This document shows, in pieces, positions 32,901 to 43,301 of a stretch of DNA of 64,000 nt (position 1 is the first letter of the stretch; the number at the start of each line of letters is the position of its first letter). Source of the stretch: Diphasiastrum complanatum (Eukaryota > Streptophyta > Lycopodiopsida > Lycopodiales > Lycopodiaceae). The notes below the pieces were generated by a model. The model made no database searches and had not been told where the DNA came from. It worked only from the letters and a program-made list of their open reading frames with translations. Location: assembly GCA_029204225.1 (NCBI GenBank), contig MU832160.1, forward strand, positions 20,252-84,251. The letters run 5' to 3'. The position numbers and the translations under genes are program-made.

Positions 32901-34268
32901 GGCAGCAGCATGGGCTGTATCAAATCCTCCTGCATGACAATATATTTTCAGGCATCTTAGCGGCCAAATCAGATGTTATATTTCCATACCAAGCGGAAAG
33001 GCAATTTTCTGAATACTTTAAGAAATTAAGAGTGGATGCAAGTGCTGGGTGATGGACGATGGAAATGCATCATGACAAACCTTTCTTCAGCGCCTATGAG
33101 AATCTAATGATCTACAGTTTCAAACTTCAAATACACTGCTTTGACTAGAAGTCATCTTATTGTTGAATCATAGATTTAGAGAGTGTTGGTTTTCGTCACA
33201 GAACTATTAGCTTACCAAGATAGACTTGCTTGCCAGTGTCCCTGTCACAGATCATCATAGCTCTAGTTAAACTCATATGCTGATGGTCTAGCCAGGGCTT
33301 ACAAGATCCTCAACCCAAAAATTCTAACCAGCTGGTCTGAGATGCAAATTCACAGATATAGCAGGATTTTTTTTTTTAGCTATTTTGGAAGGTTGATCTC
33401 TGATTTATATAATACAAGATATATCCACTTACCATATGTGTGATTCCCATCTACCGGTCCTGCGGTAGAACGTCACTCCCCGGTACTGAGAGCTCCTTGA
33501 CCGAGGTCCTCGCCGACTCTTCTTGGCAGGTGGGGATGCTTCAACCAATTTAGGCCTTCCGCATAGCTCTGTTTGGCTCAAGTTCAGCCCAGCCCAGTGC
33601 GATCCTGTAAAGGTATGGGCTGACTTTTCATTACTATTAGGAAACAAGACTGATGATCCAGATGGCTGCAACGGAAATAGCTCTCTGGTGAAAAAGGTTG
33701 CAGATTCTTCAGATTTTCTCAACCCTTGCGAAATTGGGTCTATGAAGGCAACTGAAGAAGCGTCAAGCTGTACATCTTCGTTGGGAGCGATAAGCGAAAA
33801 GCCAAACACATTAAAGCCTCTATCTCCGGAGTCGCACGAGGATCGCACAAGAATATTATTGCTGTTGGCATGCGATTCCTTTGATGCGCAGGCTTCCCCG
33901 AGCCATTTCTCAACTTGAGCTGTCGCATCACTAGAGGCTTCAAACTCGCATCCCCCGCTTTCAAGAGACGCATTGGGGCATGCAGCTGCATTCAGAACAG
34001 CTGAACTTGAGGTTCCGGAATCAACTTGTGAGATCTCAGCTTTTGAAGGAGAGACTGGATTCCTGACCTGCGCCTCCTCCAACACGTCAGCTATCTGCAG
34101 CGAAGGGTTGGAACAATCACCTTTCTCAGTTGGATTTGTCTCCGATCCTCCACTTTGATTACGCATAAGGGATTCTTTGTCACTGCAATCTTGCTTACGG
34201 CGTTCTTTGTTTAGGACAATTGCATCAGCTTTTTGTGTAGCCTCTGGCTCGGAGTTGAGGTCAAACAT
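25659..34268 (-). CDS. AP2: APETALA2-type (euAP2) transcription factor, 10 exons
   Basis: Nuclear DNA-binding regulator of the euAP2 clade (AP2/TOE), whose members control flowering time, organ identity and seed traits in angiosperms. Exons on the minus strand: 34268-33433, 33241-33216, 32929-32899, 32570-32483, 32325-32180, 32040-31996, 31781-31678, 27933-27701, 26645-26301 and 26039-25659. All junctions are GT/AG, phases agree, and the total is 2,235 nt (744 aa plus stop). In order: MFDLNSEPE at residue 1 (DLN motif), FFTRELFPL near 197, NLS-like [11 protein letters not shown] near 252, AP2 repeat 1 ([19 protein letters not shown]) and repeat 2 ([20 protein letters not shown]), then EAR-type LQLNLGVS in exon 8. 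Repeat 1 reads [10 protein letters not shown] where Cys is commoner than Thr. The start is the ATG at 34,266-34,268, which begins the conserved DLN motif. TOE or AP2 subgroup is not settled. Confidence 0.96.
25715..25735 (-). promoter_or_regulatory. Degenerate miR172 target-site position
   Basis: In euAP2 genes the exon sequence encoding AASSGF is the miR172 target. Here the codons read GASSFG. The centre AGCATCATC (25,723-25,731) is kept, but the flank that should pair with the miRNA seed reads CTTTGGCA where the family consensus ends in GGATTCT or AGATTCT. By eye only about 11 of 21 positions match, and none of the seed pairing survives. Confidence 0.65.
26301..26645 (-). CDS. AP2: AP2-like gene, exon 9
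   Basis: 345 nt, phase 0 at both ends, encoding [20 protein letters not shown] through EEVDASSFK. It is less conserved; the text is hydrophilic, with a KRK basic patch. Confidence 0.88.
27701..27933 (-). CDS. AP2: AP2-like gene, exon 8 with EAR-type motif
   Basis: 233 nt encoding [20 protein letters not shown] and onward. LQLNL fits the LxLxL EAR repression motif that recruits TOPLESS-type co-repressors. The exon ends at MEWQ, followed by donor GTAGTAG. Confidence 0.92.
28727..29988. repeat. Intron 7 higher-order repeat: CT tracts plus ACGTGGC-rich units
   Basis: Inside intron 7 of the AP2-like gene. CT dinucleotide tracts lie at 28,727-28,767, 28,966-28,979, 29,641-29,654 and 29,946-29,988. 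After the first three (and again at about 29,161) comes a unit starting near TCCACTYARGCCTACRTGGC. Units are filled with variants of CCTACGTGGCTTGCCACRTG. ACGTGGC occurs eight times (for example 28,796, 28,931, 29,177, 29,281 and 29,604). Many pieces are self-complementary (TGGCTTGCCA/TGGCAAGCCA). Open frames in it are repeat artefacts. Confidence 0.9.
30628..30646. repeat. CA microsatellite in intron 7
   Basis: A short ACACACAC run. Another short-repeat patch lies at 31,410-31,500 (GATA units, then two copies of a TGATATATGTGCATGTG block). Confidence 0.8.
31678..31781 (-). CDS. AP2: AP2-like gene, exon 7
   Basis: 104 nt encoding [20 protein letters not shown] then [14 protein letters not shown], the end of repeat 2. 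Without splicing at GTAACTTC the frame runs to a stop 33 nt later; splicing to exon 8 restores Gly and continues the protein. Confidence 0.9.
31996..32040 (-). CDS. AP2: AP2-like gene, exon 6
   Basis: 45 nt encoding [14 protein letters not shown] and a split Arg codon. Acceptor TTCAG, donor GTATG. Confidence 0.93.
32180..32325 (-). CDS. AP2: AP2-like gene, exon 5
   Basis: 146 nt encoding the linker [20 protein letters not shown] and the first half of AP2 repeat 2, ending RMGQFLGKK with a split Lys codon. Confidence 0.94.
32483..32570 (-). CDS. AP2: AP2-like gene, exon 4
   Basis: 88 nt encoding [20 protein letters not shown] then NDYHEDIKQ, the end of AP2 repeat 1 and the start of the inter-repeat linker. 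Confidence 0.93.
32899..32929 (-). CDS. AP2: AP2-like gene, exon 3 (31-nt micro-exon)
   Basis: Encodes [10 protein letters not shown] and two bases of Arg, the core of the repeat 1 amphipathic helix. Acceptor TGCAG, donor GTGGG. Confidence 0.93.
33216..33241 (-). CDS. AP2: AP2-like gene, exon 2 (26-nt micro-exon)
   Basis: Completes Trp and encodes DTGKQVYL plus the first base of Gly. Donor GTAAGC. Micro-exons inside the AP2 repeats are typical of this clade. Confidence 0.93.
33433..34268 (-). CDS. AP2: AP2-like gene, exon 1
   Basis: 836 nt. Encodes the DLN motif at the N-terminus, a Ser/Glu-rich low-complexity region, FFTRELFPL, the NLS-like basic stretch and the start of AP2 repeat 1 up to WESHIW. 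The donor GTAAGTGG splits the Trp codon (phase 2). Confidence 0.95.
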
Positions 34269-36200
34269 CCTACCACCAAAGTCTCCAATAAGGCCTTTGT
34301 TGAGCTAGCTGTTCTTTGCTGCTCAGCCTGTAGCCGCTAAGAAACTGGCATGTCTTCCGATAGACCTGCTTCCTCCATGTCGATCTTCTTTAGACTTGTA
34401 GATGTCTTTCAACTCTGATATGTCGGATATATTTGAAAATCAGAAAGAAACCTAGTCTGACAAGGATGATCAAGCAGCTAATCTGTAGCGCTTATTAACA
34501 CTTATGCACATTGGGAATGAGCTGGTGCGGCCTTGGAACTGTTGTATGCATGCAAATAGCATTGCAGCTCCAAAATGTGGATCCTTATGTATAGCAGAAG
34601 GCGCACCGAGCTACAGATAATTGCAGATTAGCAATACAACTTGATGACACGCCTATTCCAGCGTAGCTACATATGGCTATAGGATGGACCGAGACAATTG
34701 GAGCCTTGACGGCAGAGAATTGTAGGATTAGACACAGCAACGCATATGCAACCGGGACTGCAGCCCGAGTATGCACAACCTCACGCAAAATCACAGAGCG
34801 TCTGCGGAGGGGCAGAACCACCCCCACTGCTCAAACCACACAAACAATGCACTCATACAATTGCCTCAGCCTATCTGCATCAATCCGCCCAATTCACAGA
34901 CCAAACCACCCGCGGTGCAGCAGCAAAATTAACCCACCATCACCATTCCAGCCCAACCACAACACAGCACTCCCAGATCAACCCAACAAAACCCATCACC
35001 AATCCCGCAAGACACAACACACTGAAGCCCAGATCAAGCTACAACCAAACCCATCACACAGACACAAAACCATGAAGCCCAGATCAAGCTACAACCAAAA
35101 CCATCACGCAGACCCAAAACCATGAGCAATACAGTGAGAAACAGAGCAGAGCAGGCAAGGGGGGAAGGGAGTGGAAGGCACAGGCACAGACCTCAGAGCA
35201 AAAAACGAGTGATAAGCAAAGCAAATCAAATTAAGGAAAGAGTACGACCTTATCCTCCTTATAAGGGCAGTGGGGATGCCAAGCATAGGAGGGTAGATCG
35301 GGCGAGAAAGAGAAGAGAAGGCATGGCAAAGACGAAGGCGAGAAGAAAACAGAAGAAGAAGGAAAGGCTGCTGCCGCTGCTGCTGGTGGGTGCGTGTTCT
35401 GGCTGCTGCTCCTGAGCTCGTAGATTGAGGAAGAGGTGATGGAGATGCCCGGGGGGGAACATCTCACCCCCCTCCAATCTTCAATCGACACGTACTCCCT
35501 CTGCCACTTGGAGGCTTTCCAACGGTTCTGATGAGTACGTGGCAGATCTCGGAGCAATCCAACGGTGCGCGGAGCTGTAAGCTGAGTGTCTGAATTTCCG
35601 TGTGTGGGTATATCTGGCTGCTGCTGCTGCTGCTGCTGCCCTGAGCTCGTGCTTCGAGAGAAGGGGTGATGGACCCCCCCGATCGCGCCACGCTCGTCAC
35701 GGCGCACCGGTCACTGCCCGCCACGTGGCACGGTGCCTCCAACTAGATTCTCTCCAACGGCTTGGGATTTGATCGCGAAGACATGGGGGGAATCCAACGG
35801 CGCAGGATCTCCCACGCTTAAGGGGCCACGGCGTGCGGAGATCACCGGCGACGTGGCGCGGCAGAGACCGTCGGATGGTGATGGGACGTGCCATAATAAT
35901 TTTATTTGCCTCTTCTTCTTCACAAAGAGACGTGACCGCCGGCGCCGCGTGTCGGAGAGACGAGACCAAAACCGAGGCTGACTCCGGGCCGGAGGTCGGA
36001 GCCAGCCGGCGGCGGCCACGGCATGCAAAAATAATTCAAAACCCAATAATAATAATAATTCCATTTTCTATTCTATTTTCTCCTTTTTATTTAATATTAA
36101 TATTAGGGCAATCCGATGCCTTGGGAAGGAGAGAAGGGGCGACCGAGCGACAAGAGAGGGGGGGGGGGGAGGGGGTGGTACATGGGGTCGGTTCGACCAA
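34269..36200 (-). promoter_or_regulatory. 5' UTR and promoter region of the AP2-like gene
   Basis: GC-rich sequence upstream of the ATG, unlike the AT-rich surroundings. TCCAACGG occurs four times in 283 bp (35,518, 35,558, 35,753 and 35,793), and its complement CCGTTGGA contains a Myb-type CCGTTG core. A perfect G-box CACGTG lies at 35,722-35,727 within CCACGTGGCA. CTG repeats stand at about 35,370-35,400 and 35,615-35,640, each followed by a similar CTGAGCTCGT block, suggesting a local duplication. CCTTATAAGG at 35,259-35,268 is a possible TATA element. The transcription start is not known. Confidence 0.55.
35023..35122. repeat. Two-copy 50-bp tandem repeat in the AP2-like 5' region
   Basis: Unit starts TGAAGCCCAGATCAAGCTAC and repeats once at 35,073 with a few changes. 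Confidence 0.85.
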
Positions 36201-36554
36201 AGTTGAATTTAGACGCGTCCTTTTTTTATCCTTTTCATTTTACCCAATTTTTATTTTTATTTTAATAATCCATTAATAAAGTAATTACCTGGATAAAATT
36301 AATATCTTTTATGTATTTAATTAAATCACATAGTGCAAAGCTTGATATTCATAATTAAGACTAAATAATGAGCTCCAATTTTTTTTACACCATTTTATTC
36401 AAAACACAAAATGTGCGAGCTTTTTTGCATATCGGTATCGAGAACGTGTGAACTTTCTGGTATGTACATTCTAACAAGAAGTTGACATAAACTAGGTATT
36501 TGTTGGAAGCAAGTGCAATACTGCTTGTACCAAGCCCAAGCCACGGGAGGCCTA

Positions 36555-36696
36555 CTACAAGCATTATTAACCCTACTCCCAACATATGAGACATGATCGA
36601 CAAATGGGAGAACATCTCTCAACCCTACAAGCAGTATTAACCCTACTCCTGACATATATGAGACATGATCGACAAATGGGAGAACAGCTCTCAACG
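36555..36696. repeat. 70-bp tandem duplication
   Basis: CTACAAGCATTATTAACCCT begins at 36,555 and recurs from 36,625 as CTACAAGCAGTATTAACCCT. Both copies carry ACATGATCGACAAATGGGAG. Confidence 0.88.
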
Positions 36697-36902
36697 AATG
36701 AGAGTGTTCCACATTAGCAATACTTTTGGCACTCCCAATTATGAAACATGAAATGCAAATTATAAAATCTAAAAATGATTTCATATAACTTTTTTTTATA
36801 CGACAAAGTCTCAATGCTTGGAAGACATCCTTTTAGTGACCTTTATCTCCATTCCAATGGCCTTTTGATTAAATCCCAACGTAATGGCCTCGCCTTAAAT
36901 TT

Positions 36903-37026
36903 ACATCCATTGCATGAAGTGTAAATGTCACTAAAAAAGACTGTTCTCTACTACTATATGTAGGACATCCATTGTATGAAGCATAAACGTCACCAAAAAA
37001 GACCATTCCCAACTATTTTATATATG
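36903..37026. repeat. 62-bp tandem duplication
   Basis: ACATCCATTGCATGAAGTGT at 36,903 recurs as ACATCCATTGTATGAAGCAT at 36,965, each followed by a GTCACTAAAAAAGAC-like block. Confidence 0.85.
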
Positions 37027-37999
37027 AGAATGTGGCACACGAAGCTTAAAGACTAAGAGTCAAGATGCCAAAACCCAAGTTTTCAATATTCATGACCACA
37101 TAATATGGATTTTTAGACGATGTGACAATTCTATCAAAGCTAACGTGTCTTTCTTAGATGAGTCTGAGTTTTCAAAAATGCATTTCAATTTTATCCTTTT
37201 AGATAGCAAGACTACTTTTGCACTTTCTAACGTGCACAACATAGGTTGGTTGTGCTCTTTCATATCATCTTGTTTGTGTTCATTTTTGTAGGACATTATC
37301 AAATAGAACTTTTCTCATTTCGTAAAAACATTACATGCGTAGTGCTCCGTGGGCGACTTCCTATACAAGGCATTGTGGCCATAATGCCTACCATAATTTG
37401 TCATAAAGCCAAGGTTGCGTTATTTCACAATGGAAAAAAAATCTCAAACAATGTTTGTGTCAACCAAGTAGAGCTCAAGTAGGGCCATATTGCCCTCATA
37501 CAATTTGTCGTAGAGCATGGAATGCATTGTTCTATAACATAGAATAATAAGAAGACAAAGTAAATAGGACTAGGCATACAAGTAAAAATTATTGAACTAG
37601 CAAGCCACACTCACTAGATAGAAAGAAAATAAGTGTTGGAATTCAGAGAACAGAGCAGTTTGATCCGACACGAATTTCAGTCGCTTTGATCTCACTCTTG
37701 ATACACCCGGATGGAATTCGATTATGTCTACCGGCTACTGCTTGCTAGAACAGATCTGCAATCCTCCAGAGTGTAGACAGACACTGCTGACCTACATTTA
37801 ATTGTTTAAACATTCAACAAGATGAACCAGTATGCAAAATGAAGAATAAACAGCTGATTACGAACAGACAACAATCAGACATCAAAGCATTTGAGATCAT
37901 TCAACATGTGCATTACAACTACTATATTATCAATGATTCTCTTCATAAGGGCGCTGTTGTGACAAACCCACACAACATGTCGGCGTGAGAAAAGCTATG

Positions 38000-39390
38000 T
38001 CTCTCATAAATAATATCAGATCGTCTCGCTTCCTAGGGGACTTCTTGGATATCGGCTCTTCAGCAACACTATGCTTAGCTCAGGTTGACACTCAACCAAT
38101 TGACAATCCCAATCAGCCTCCTGTAAGGTGTGTGTTGCATTATCTCCTTTTCTTCGTCAGTCTTCGGACAATCTTCGTTTGTCAGAACTGTTCCTACAAG
38201 CATTAGGGTATTTGCCCCTTGGCAATCTGTCATCCCAAAATCATCTAGGATCTTCTGGATGTACTTGGATTGACGAAGGTATAGCTTTTCTTCGTCATAG
38301 TTGTGGTCAATTTGCAAGCCTAGATAACATCTGGCTTCTCCTAGGTCTAATATCTCGAAATTTTTTAGATGTCGCTCTTCACTTCAGCAATTAGCTCTTC
38401 GCTTCTGCAAAGTATCAGTGTGTCATCCACGTACATAGCAACAATGATGTTCTCTCCATCTGTGATCCTTATATAAACATTGGAATCGGCCATCAGTGGA
38501 TTGAAGCCTAAGGATCGTATGGCATGATCCTTCCTCTTGTGCCATTGTCACGCAGATTGCTTCAATTCGTAGATACTTCTATGCATTCGACAGGCGTAGG
38601 TGGGAAGTGATTCACATATGTAGCTTGGATGTTGGTCCATGTAGACTTCTTCGTCTAATTCGCAAGGCAAGAATGTTGTCTTCTCATCGACTATGTGAAT
38701 CCTGAGATCATAAGTGGCTGCATATGCAAACAGTAGGTGTAAGGATGCATGTTTCACTGCTAGAAAGAAGGTCTCAATGTAGTCAATGTCGTGCTTCTAA
38801 GAAAATCCCTTTGCTACAAGTATGGCTTTGTACCTCAAAACATTTCCATTCAGTCTGTACTTCAGCTTGTAAACCCATTTGCATTGCATGGTCTTTTGCT
38901 TGTCTAGTACTGGCTGTAGTGTCTATATCTCATTCCTCTTCATGGACTCGATCTCCTCGTTCATGGCTTGGATCCATTTGTCCTTGTCTGGACTATCGAT
39001 GGCTTCCTCGAATGTTTGTGGTTCGCCACTGAATCCACAGAACTCTTCGGATGTCGAAGCCGAGCTGCCTGGCACGAATCTGGATGGCGCTCTTTGTTCT
39101 CTTGTTGATCTCCTGGGAGATTCTTTGGGTACTACAATATCCTTGTCTTTTTCTCTTCGACTAGGTCTAGCACCATTTCGGTTTACAGGCATTCTAGCTG
39201 CAAGCAGGCTTGTTGTCCTTTGTTCGTCTGATTCGTCGCTAAGCTGATGTGGGGATCAAACATTTGCATCTGAGAGTTCCAGTTCTGTCCCCTTTGTCAT
39301 GGTTGGCAGATCGTAGTATTGCTTTCTGTAGGCTGATATTCCAAGAAACATTTGAGCCATCTTGAAAAGGATGCGGACTCATTAGAGGAG
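38000..39390 (-). pseudogene. Copia reverse transcriptase fragment (minus strand)
   Basis: Reading from 39,360 leftwards gives the integrase-to-RT linker (PRRSTREQRAPSRFVPGSSA), then EEAIDSPDKDKWIQAMNEEI and, after a stop, QCKWVYKLKYRLNGNV. Next come EEVYMDQHPSYI, SIYELKQSA and IIVAMYVDDTLILC, with YVDD at 38,422-38,433. QSKYIQKILDDFGM follows. Stops and frameshifts break it, and RNase H is missing. The hydrophobic YVDD core is intact. It is a different copia lineage from the 54-64 kb copies. Confidence 0.88.
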
Positions 39391-39787
39391 TTCCAAGGAC
39401 CAGAAGGGTCGTTTGTCAAAATGTTTTTATTGACTATTCAACTATTCATTGTACATGTGGCCCAATAAAGTTTTTACACATGTGAAGGAACGTAACGTTG
39501 TTTGTTGGTCTGAAAAAATCTGGATTTTCCTGGTAATATTTTTGAACATTTTAAAACTCTTGTTGGGCAGGGTCTGGAGTTGTGATACTTGCTGCCCGCA
39601 AGACTCCTAACTGCCTGACTCTTAAAACTTATGGTTAGTAATAATATATTTTGAGCAAATCATAGTTAAACAAACTTACATGTTTTAAAGAGGGCCAACC
39701 TACAAGAAGCTGCAAAACATCATTTACAACAACATCAGCCATTAAACTACGGATGAGTAGAACAACAACAGATTTTCTAGACATTTT

Positions 39788-40372
39788 TGATATTTTTATA
39801 GTATAATAAGCAAGATGTGATTATTCTAATGGATTCTACGTGAAGAGTAGATCATTTTTGCTTTTTACCTCATCTCCATCCGAGTTCAAATAAGAAAGTT
39901 ATGGCTAATCAAAGATTTTGATGATGTGGCATATCGCCATGACGCGAGAATAGACAAGGTTTTTTTTACCAGAGCGCAGATCCTCGCGTGATGGAGATAT
40001 TCCACATCATCAAATGCTTATCTTGTACTATAAATCTTGATCTACCATAACTTTCTTATCTGAACTCTGATAGAGATGAGGTCAAAAGCAAAATTGATCT
40101 ACTCTTTGCATAGAATATGATGATGTGGCATATCGCCGTGACGCAAGAATAGACAAGTTTTTTTAACCAGAATACAGATACTCCTGTGGTGAAGATATTC
40201 CACATAATCAAGTGTCGTCATCAAATGCTTATCTTGTACTATAAATTTTTTTGATCTACCATAACTTTCTTATCTGAACTCTGATAGAGATGAGGCTAGA
40301 AGCAAAATTGATGTACTCTTTGCATAGAATACGATGGAATATTCGTATCTTGCTTATGATTTTATAAAATTA
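39788..40372. mobile_element. Foldback/MITE-like element with an internal duplication
   Basis: The left arm from about 39,790 (TAATAAGCAAGATGTGATTA onward) matches the reverse complement of the right arm ending at about 40,372 over roughly 140 bp with scattered mismatches. Between them lies a third partial arm, so a block of about 200-210 bp (TGATGATGTGGCATATCGCC ... CTTATCTTGTACTATAAAT) occurs twice in direct orientation. No coding capacity; no target duplication found. Confidence 0.8.
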
Positions 40373-41223
40373 AGAGCTTGCATTTTTATTTCATAATTGA
40401 GTTCTTTTTCATTTGCATTTTCAAATTTGAAAAAACATAAAAGCAAAATTCAGACCCAACTTCAAGTTCTCCCTTATTTTAATAGTTTAAGGGAAGGGGA
40501 TTTGAACGTCTACAAGGTTAAGCCTTAACCCTTAATCCTACACAAAGGGGTGGTTGATCTAATATCAAAGGGAACATTTTACTCAACCAAGAAGCTAGAA
40601 ACATCAGTACATTATCTACAACAATGTTATCTATCAATCTAAGAGAGAGTAGAATAACAATAAACCTGAACTCTGCGAAAAGCAATCAGCACCTACAAGA
40701 ACAAGACATATAGCATCAATAAAAAGCTGCAAAAGGAGCCGACATTGCTAAAACTTCCTCTCAAAGCTCCTCAAAGTCATTCTCAGGACGACTCACAAGT
40801 ATTCAACAAGCTCAGATGCAAATTAGTGTGACAACATGACTGGAGAAATCTAAAAGGCTAGAGGTTCTATTTATGTAAAACTTTGATCTACAAATATTGA
40901 TCATGGGCTTTAGGAGTTGTGTAATCTTTTACACATGAAGTTTTGGAGGGAATTTTCTCCTGCTTGTGGGGCGTGCTTTGTTTCTTGGCAGTGTGCTTTG
41001 TTTCATTTGCACTATTAATATACTTCAAAAAATGAGCCAGCCACACAACTTAGACGGCGGGCAGCACCGAAAACTAAGAAAACAAAAAAACATTCTGGTC
41101 ATTTTATCATTCTCTCTCTAACATTCTCTTACTAAGGCACGATTCTTATACAGCTCTTTTGGAATCAAAAACTCCTCTAATGTAAGCCTAGAACTGGATT
41201 AGTCAAGTTTAGGCCTTTATGCC
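40373..41223. other. Unassigned non-coding
   Basis: No coding frame. A GGCGGGCAGCACC block near 41,054 weakly recalls a block inside the 16-kb MITE (GACGGGTAGCACC), which is not enough to call the same family. Confidence 0.4.
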
Positions 41224-41224
41224 A

Positions 41225-41655
41225 TGTTGTAACGGCTTAAGGTTATTTAGTTCTAAACCTAAGTCTAGAACATTGGAACTTAAGCTAGTCTAAATAAGTT
41301 CAACTTAAGTTATTTCAGTTGTTTATGGTCCGTTGGGGGTTTGTCCCATGGCACCAATTTAATTAAAAGTTAAGTTAAGCCTATGTGGCCTACTTGTCCC
41401 ATAGTGCCTTTTTGTAAGTGACCACCACTCCAAGTATATATAGGAGTGGAAGAGTCCATTTTGCCAGATGAACCTCATTTGCACAATAGAGTTTTATCTT
41501 CCTTCATTGAGAGTTCTCCTTTGTGACGATTTTATAGTTGTTACACTGTGTATTATAATTTCTCCCTATGAACCAAGTTAATTAGTTTTATTTTATCATT
41601 GGGCCTTCCACAAGCAGATTAAACCTGTGTGAACTTGGGTCCTCTTGGTGTCAGA
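41225..41655 (+). mobile_element. Probable LTR remnant with PBS-like end
   Basis: Starts TGTTGTAACGG and contains a TATA box inside a perfect inverted repeat (CCACTCC ... TATATATA ... GGAGTGG, 41,425-41,449). It ends before TGGTGTCAGA (41,646-41,655), one base off the copia PBS TGGTATCAGA. The other LTR was not found, so the boundaries are inferred. Confidence 0.45.
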
Positions 41656-41759
41656 TGTCGAGGCTGTACACACACAACACACATCTGTGCATATATAGAC
41701 TATCGAATTACCATTGTTCGACCTTTCTTCATCCATCCTCGTCACCGCCTTTTGGTCTT

Positions 41760-41910
41760 CGAGTCTTCTTCACCTTCGTGCCTCGTTCGACCTTTGGCTT
41801 CGAGTGTCTTTCAATCATCGAACATCTGGCCTTCGCCTTCGAGTGTCCTTCATTTGGCCTTCGCCTGTGAGTGTCCTTCAGTCGTCGCGAACATTTCGAG
41901 TGTCTTTCAG
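41760..41910. repeat. Degenerate short repeats with TTCGAGTGTC core
   Basis: TTCGAGTGTCTTTCA and similar words recur about four times with 25-45 bp spacing, mixed with TGGCCTTCGCCT. Confidence 0.65.
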
Positions 41911-42699
41911 TTGAAACCATTACGTGGCGGTTATGGACCGTGACAGTCTTCGTATGTGGGTCCCTTGTATTTCCACAGGCTCGAATTCAAAAGCTAGCAA
42001 AGCTTTGTGGGTCAAAACATTTTGTTTCTTTAATAAGTGCCAATAACATTAGAAAAATCCAATTTTCCAAATTCAGCACTTTGAAATTAAATATGATGCA
42101 ATTGCTAAATGCAACTATAAAATTTGATAGGCTCATTTGGTCGTCATAAATTGAACCAAGTTTCACCGCTTGATTGAGGAATTTGGACTTCACCCTATTG
42201 ACCTCACACATAATAACAAAGCAAAGACCTTTCACAAAGCCTAAAACATGTTCTCCACTGTCCATTTCTATAGGCAAAATAATGTCACAATACTTATTAG
42301 CATAGTTTGGTATCACATGCTGCCTATTTCATTTCCAACCACTTTTGTTGATGTCTTGTGATTTTATTTGGAGGTGTAAGCTTCAACTTAGTTGCCATTA
42401 TAAAAATTTTGAATACAAAAAGATCCTTTGTGAAAAGCACTAATTTTTTTTATTTCGATTGCCACGTAGCCCACACTCAAAATTGATATCTACGTAACGT
42501 ATCTCATCGAAATTAGAAAATGTGCTTATTATTTTGTAAATTTCAAAATTGGTGCCAACATGCATGCATAGCTTGGTCTGCCTATAGAGATAAATTAATT
42601 TCCTTAATAGTACAGGAAATTGAGAGATAAACAAGCAAAAAAGCAATTTTTCACCTTTTCTAACATTTCTCTGAAGTGTAATTGGATCAAATCGGACCT
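41911..42699. other. Unassigned non-coding
   Basis: No coding text and no repeats seen. It may be leader sequence of the copia element that follows. Confidence 0.4.
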
Positions 42700-43301
42700 G
42701 AACTGAATTTTCAGACCTGAATTGAGGTAGTACGGAATTCTGGAATTCCGCATGTCTGAAAATCAGAGATTTTTAGTCCCTTTGTTTTCCTTGCTGATAG
42801 AACCAAAGATAGCAGTCTTATAGCTTGATGGAAAGCTTATGATCTGTACTTTCCATAGAAATTGAAACCAAATCAATCTGAAGTGTCTAGCAAGAGTTAT
42901 AAGCTCTTAAAGAGGATTATGATAGGTCCAAAATCTGAGTGACAACATTTTGATTTGAATCAATTTTTACTTTGTTCTGAATTCATGGTTTTGAGCATCC
43001 TACACAAGAAACTAAAGATCAAGACTGAGTTTGAAGTAATTGAACACCCTTTGAGCCTTCTGAGTGTCAATAGTGTTTTCTTTTGTTGCATTTCACACGT
43101 GCCAAAAGTAGGATTCAAACCAACCAAAGTGTCTCAATCCACTTTGTGTATCTGATCTAGTTAGCTTGTCTTGTCGAATATTTAAGATTTGTCTCAAATA
43201 CAGTTGCATGTGTTTCACATAGAAAGGTAGTACATTATTGAAAATACCTATAGTGAAAGAGAGCAGCAACTCTAAGTCAGATAGGAACAAGCTCAAACAT
43301 A

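Larger units (their letters stand above)
36201..37990. other. AT-rich intergenic sequence with two short duplications
   Basis: No coding frame. Contains the two short tandem duplications listed separately at 36,555-36,696 and 36,903-37,026. The right end reaches a copia fragment. Confidence 0.5.

Noticed and set aside
33523-33918. 131-codon plus-strand open frame opposite AP2 exon 1
   Set aside because: Shadow of the well-supported antisense coding exon.
25659-34268. ANT/PLETHORA (other two-AP2-domain clade) identity for the gene
   Set aside because: The DLN start, FFTRELFPL, exon pattern with 26- and 31-nt micro-exons, and [12 protein letters not shown] text are euAP2 hallmarks; the ANT-type insertions in repeat 1 are absent.
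35122-36276. Arg/Lys-rich open frames on both strands upstream of the AP2-like gene
   Set aside because: GC-rich promoter/5' UTR sequence gives long open frames by chance; no conserved motif.
16280-41060. Shared GACGG(C)GGGCAGCACC-like block at 16.35 kb and 41.05 kb as evidence for two copies of one MITE
   Set aside because: Only a short block matches and the 41-kb region lacks the TATGGGCTC ends.
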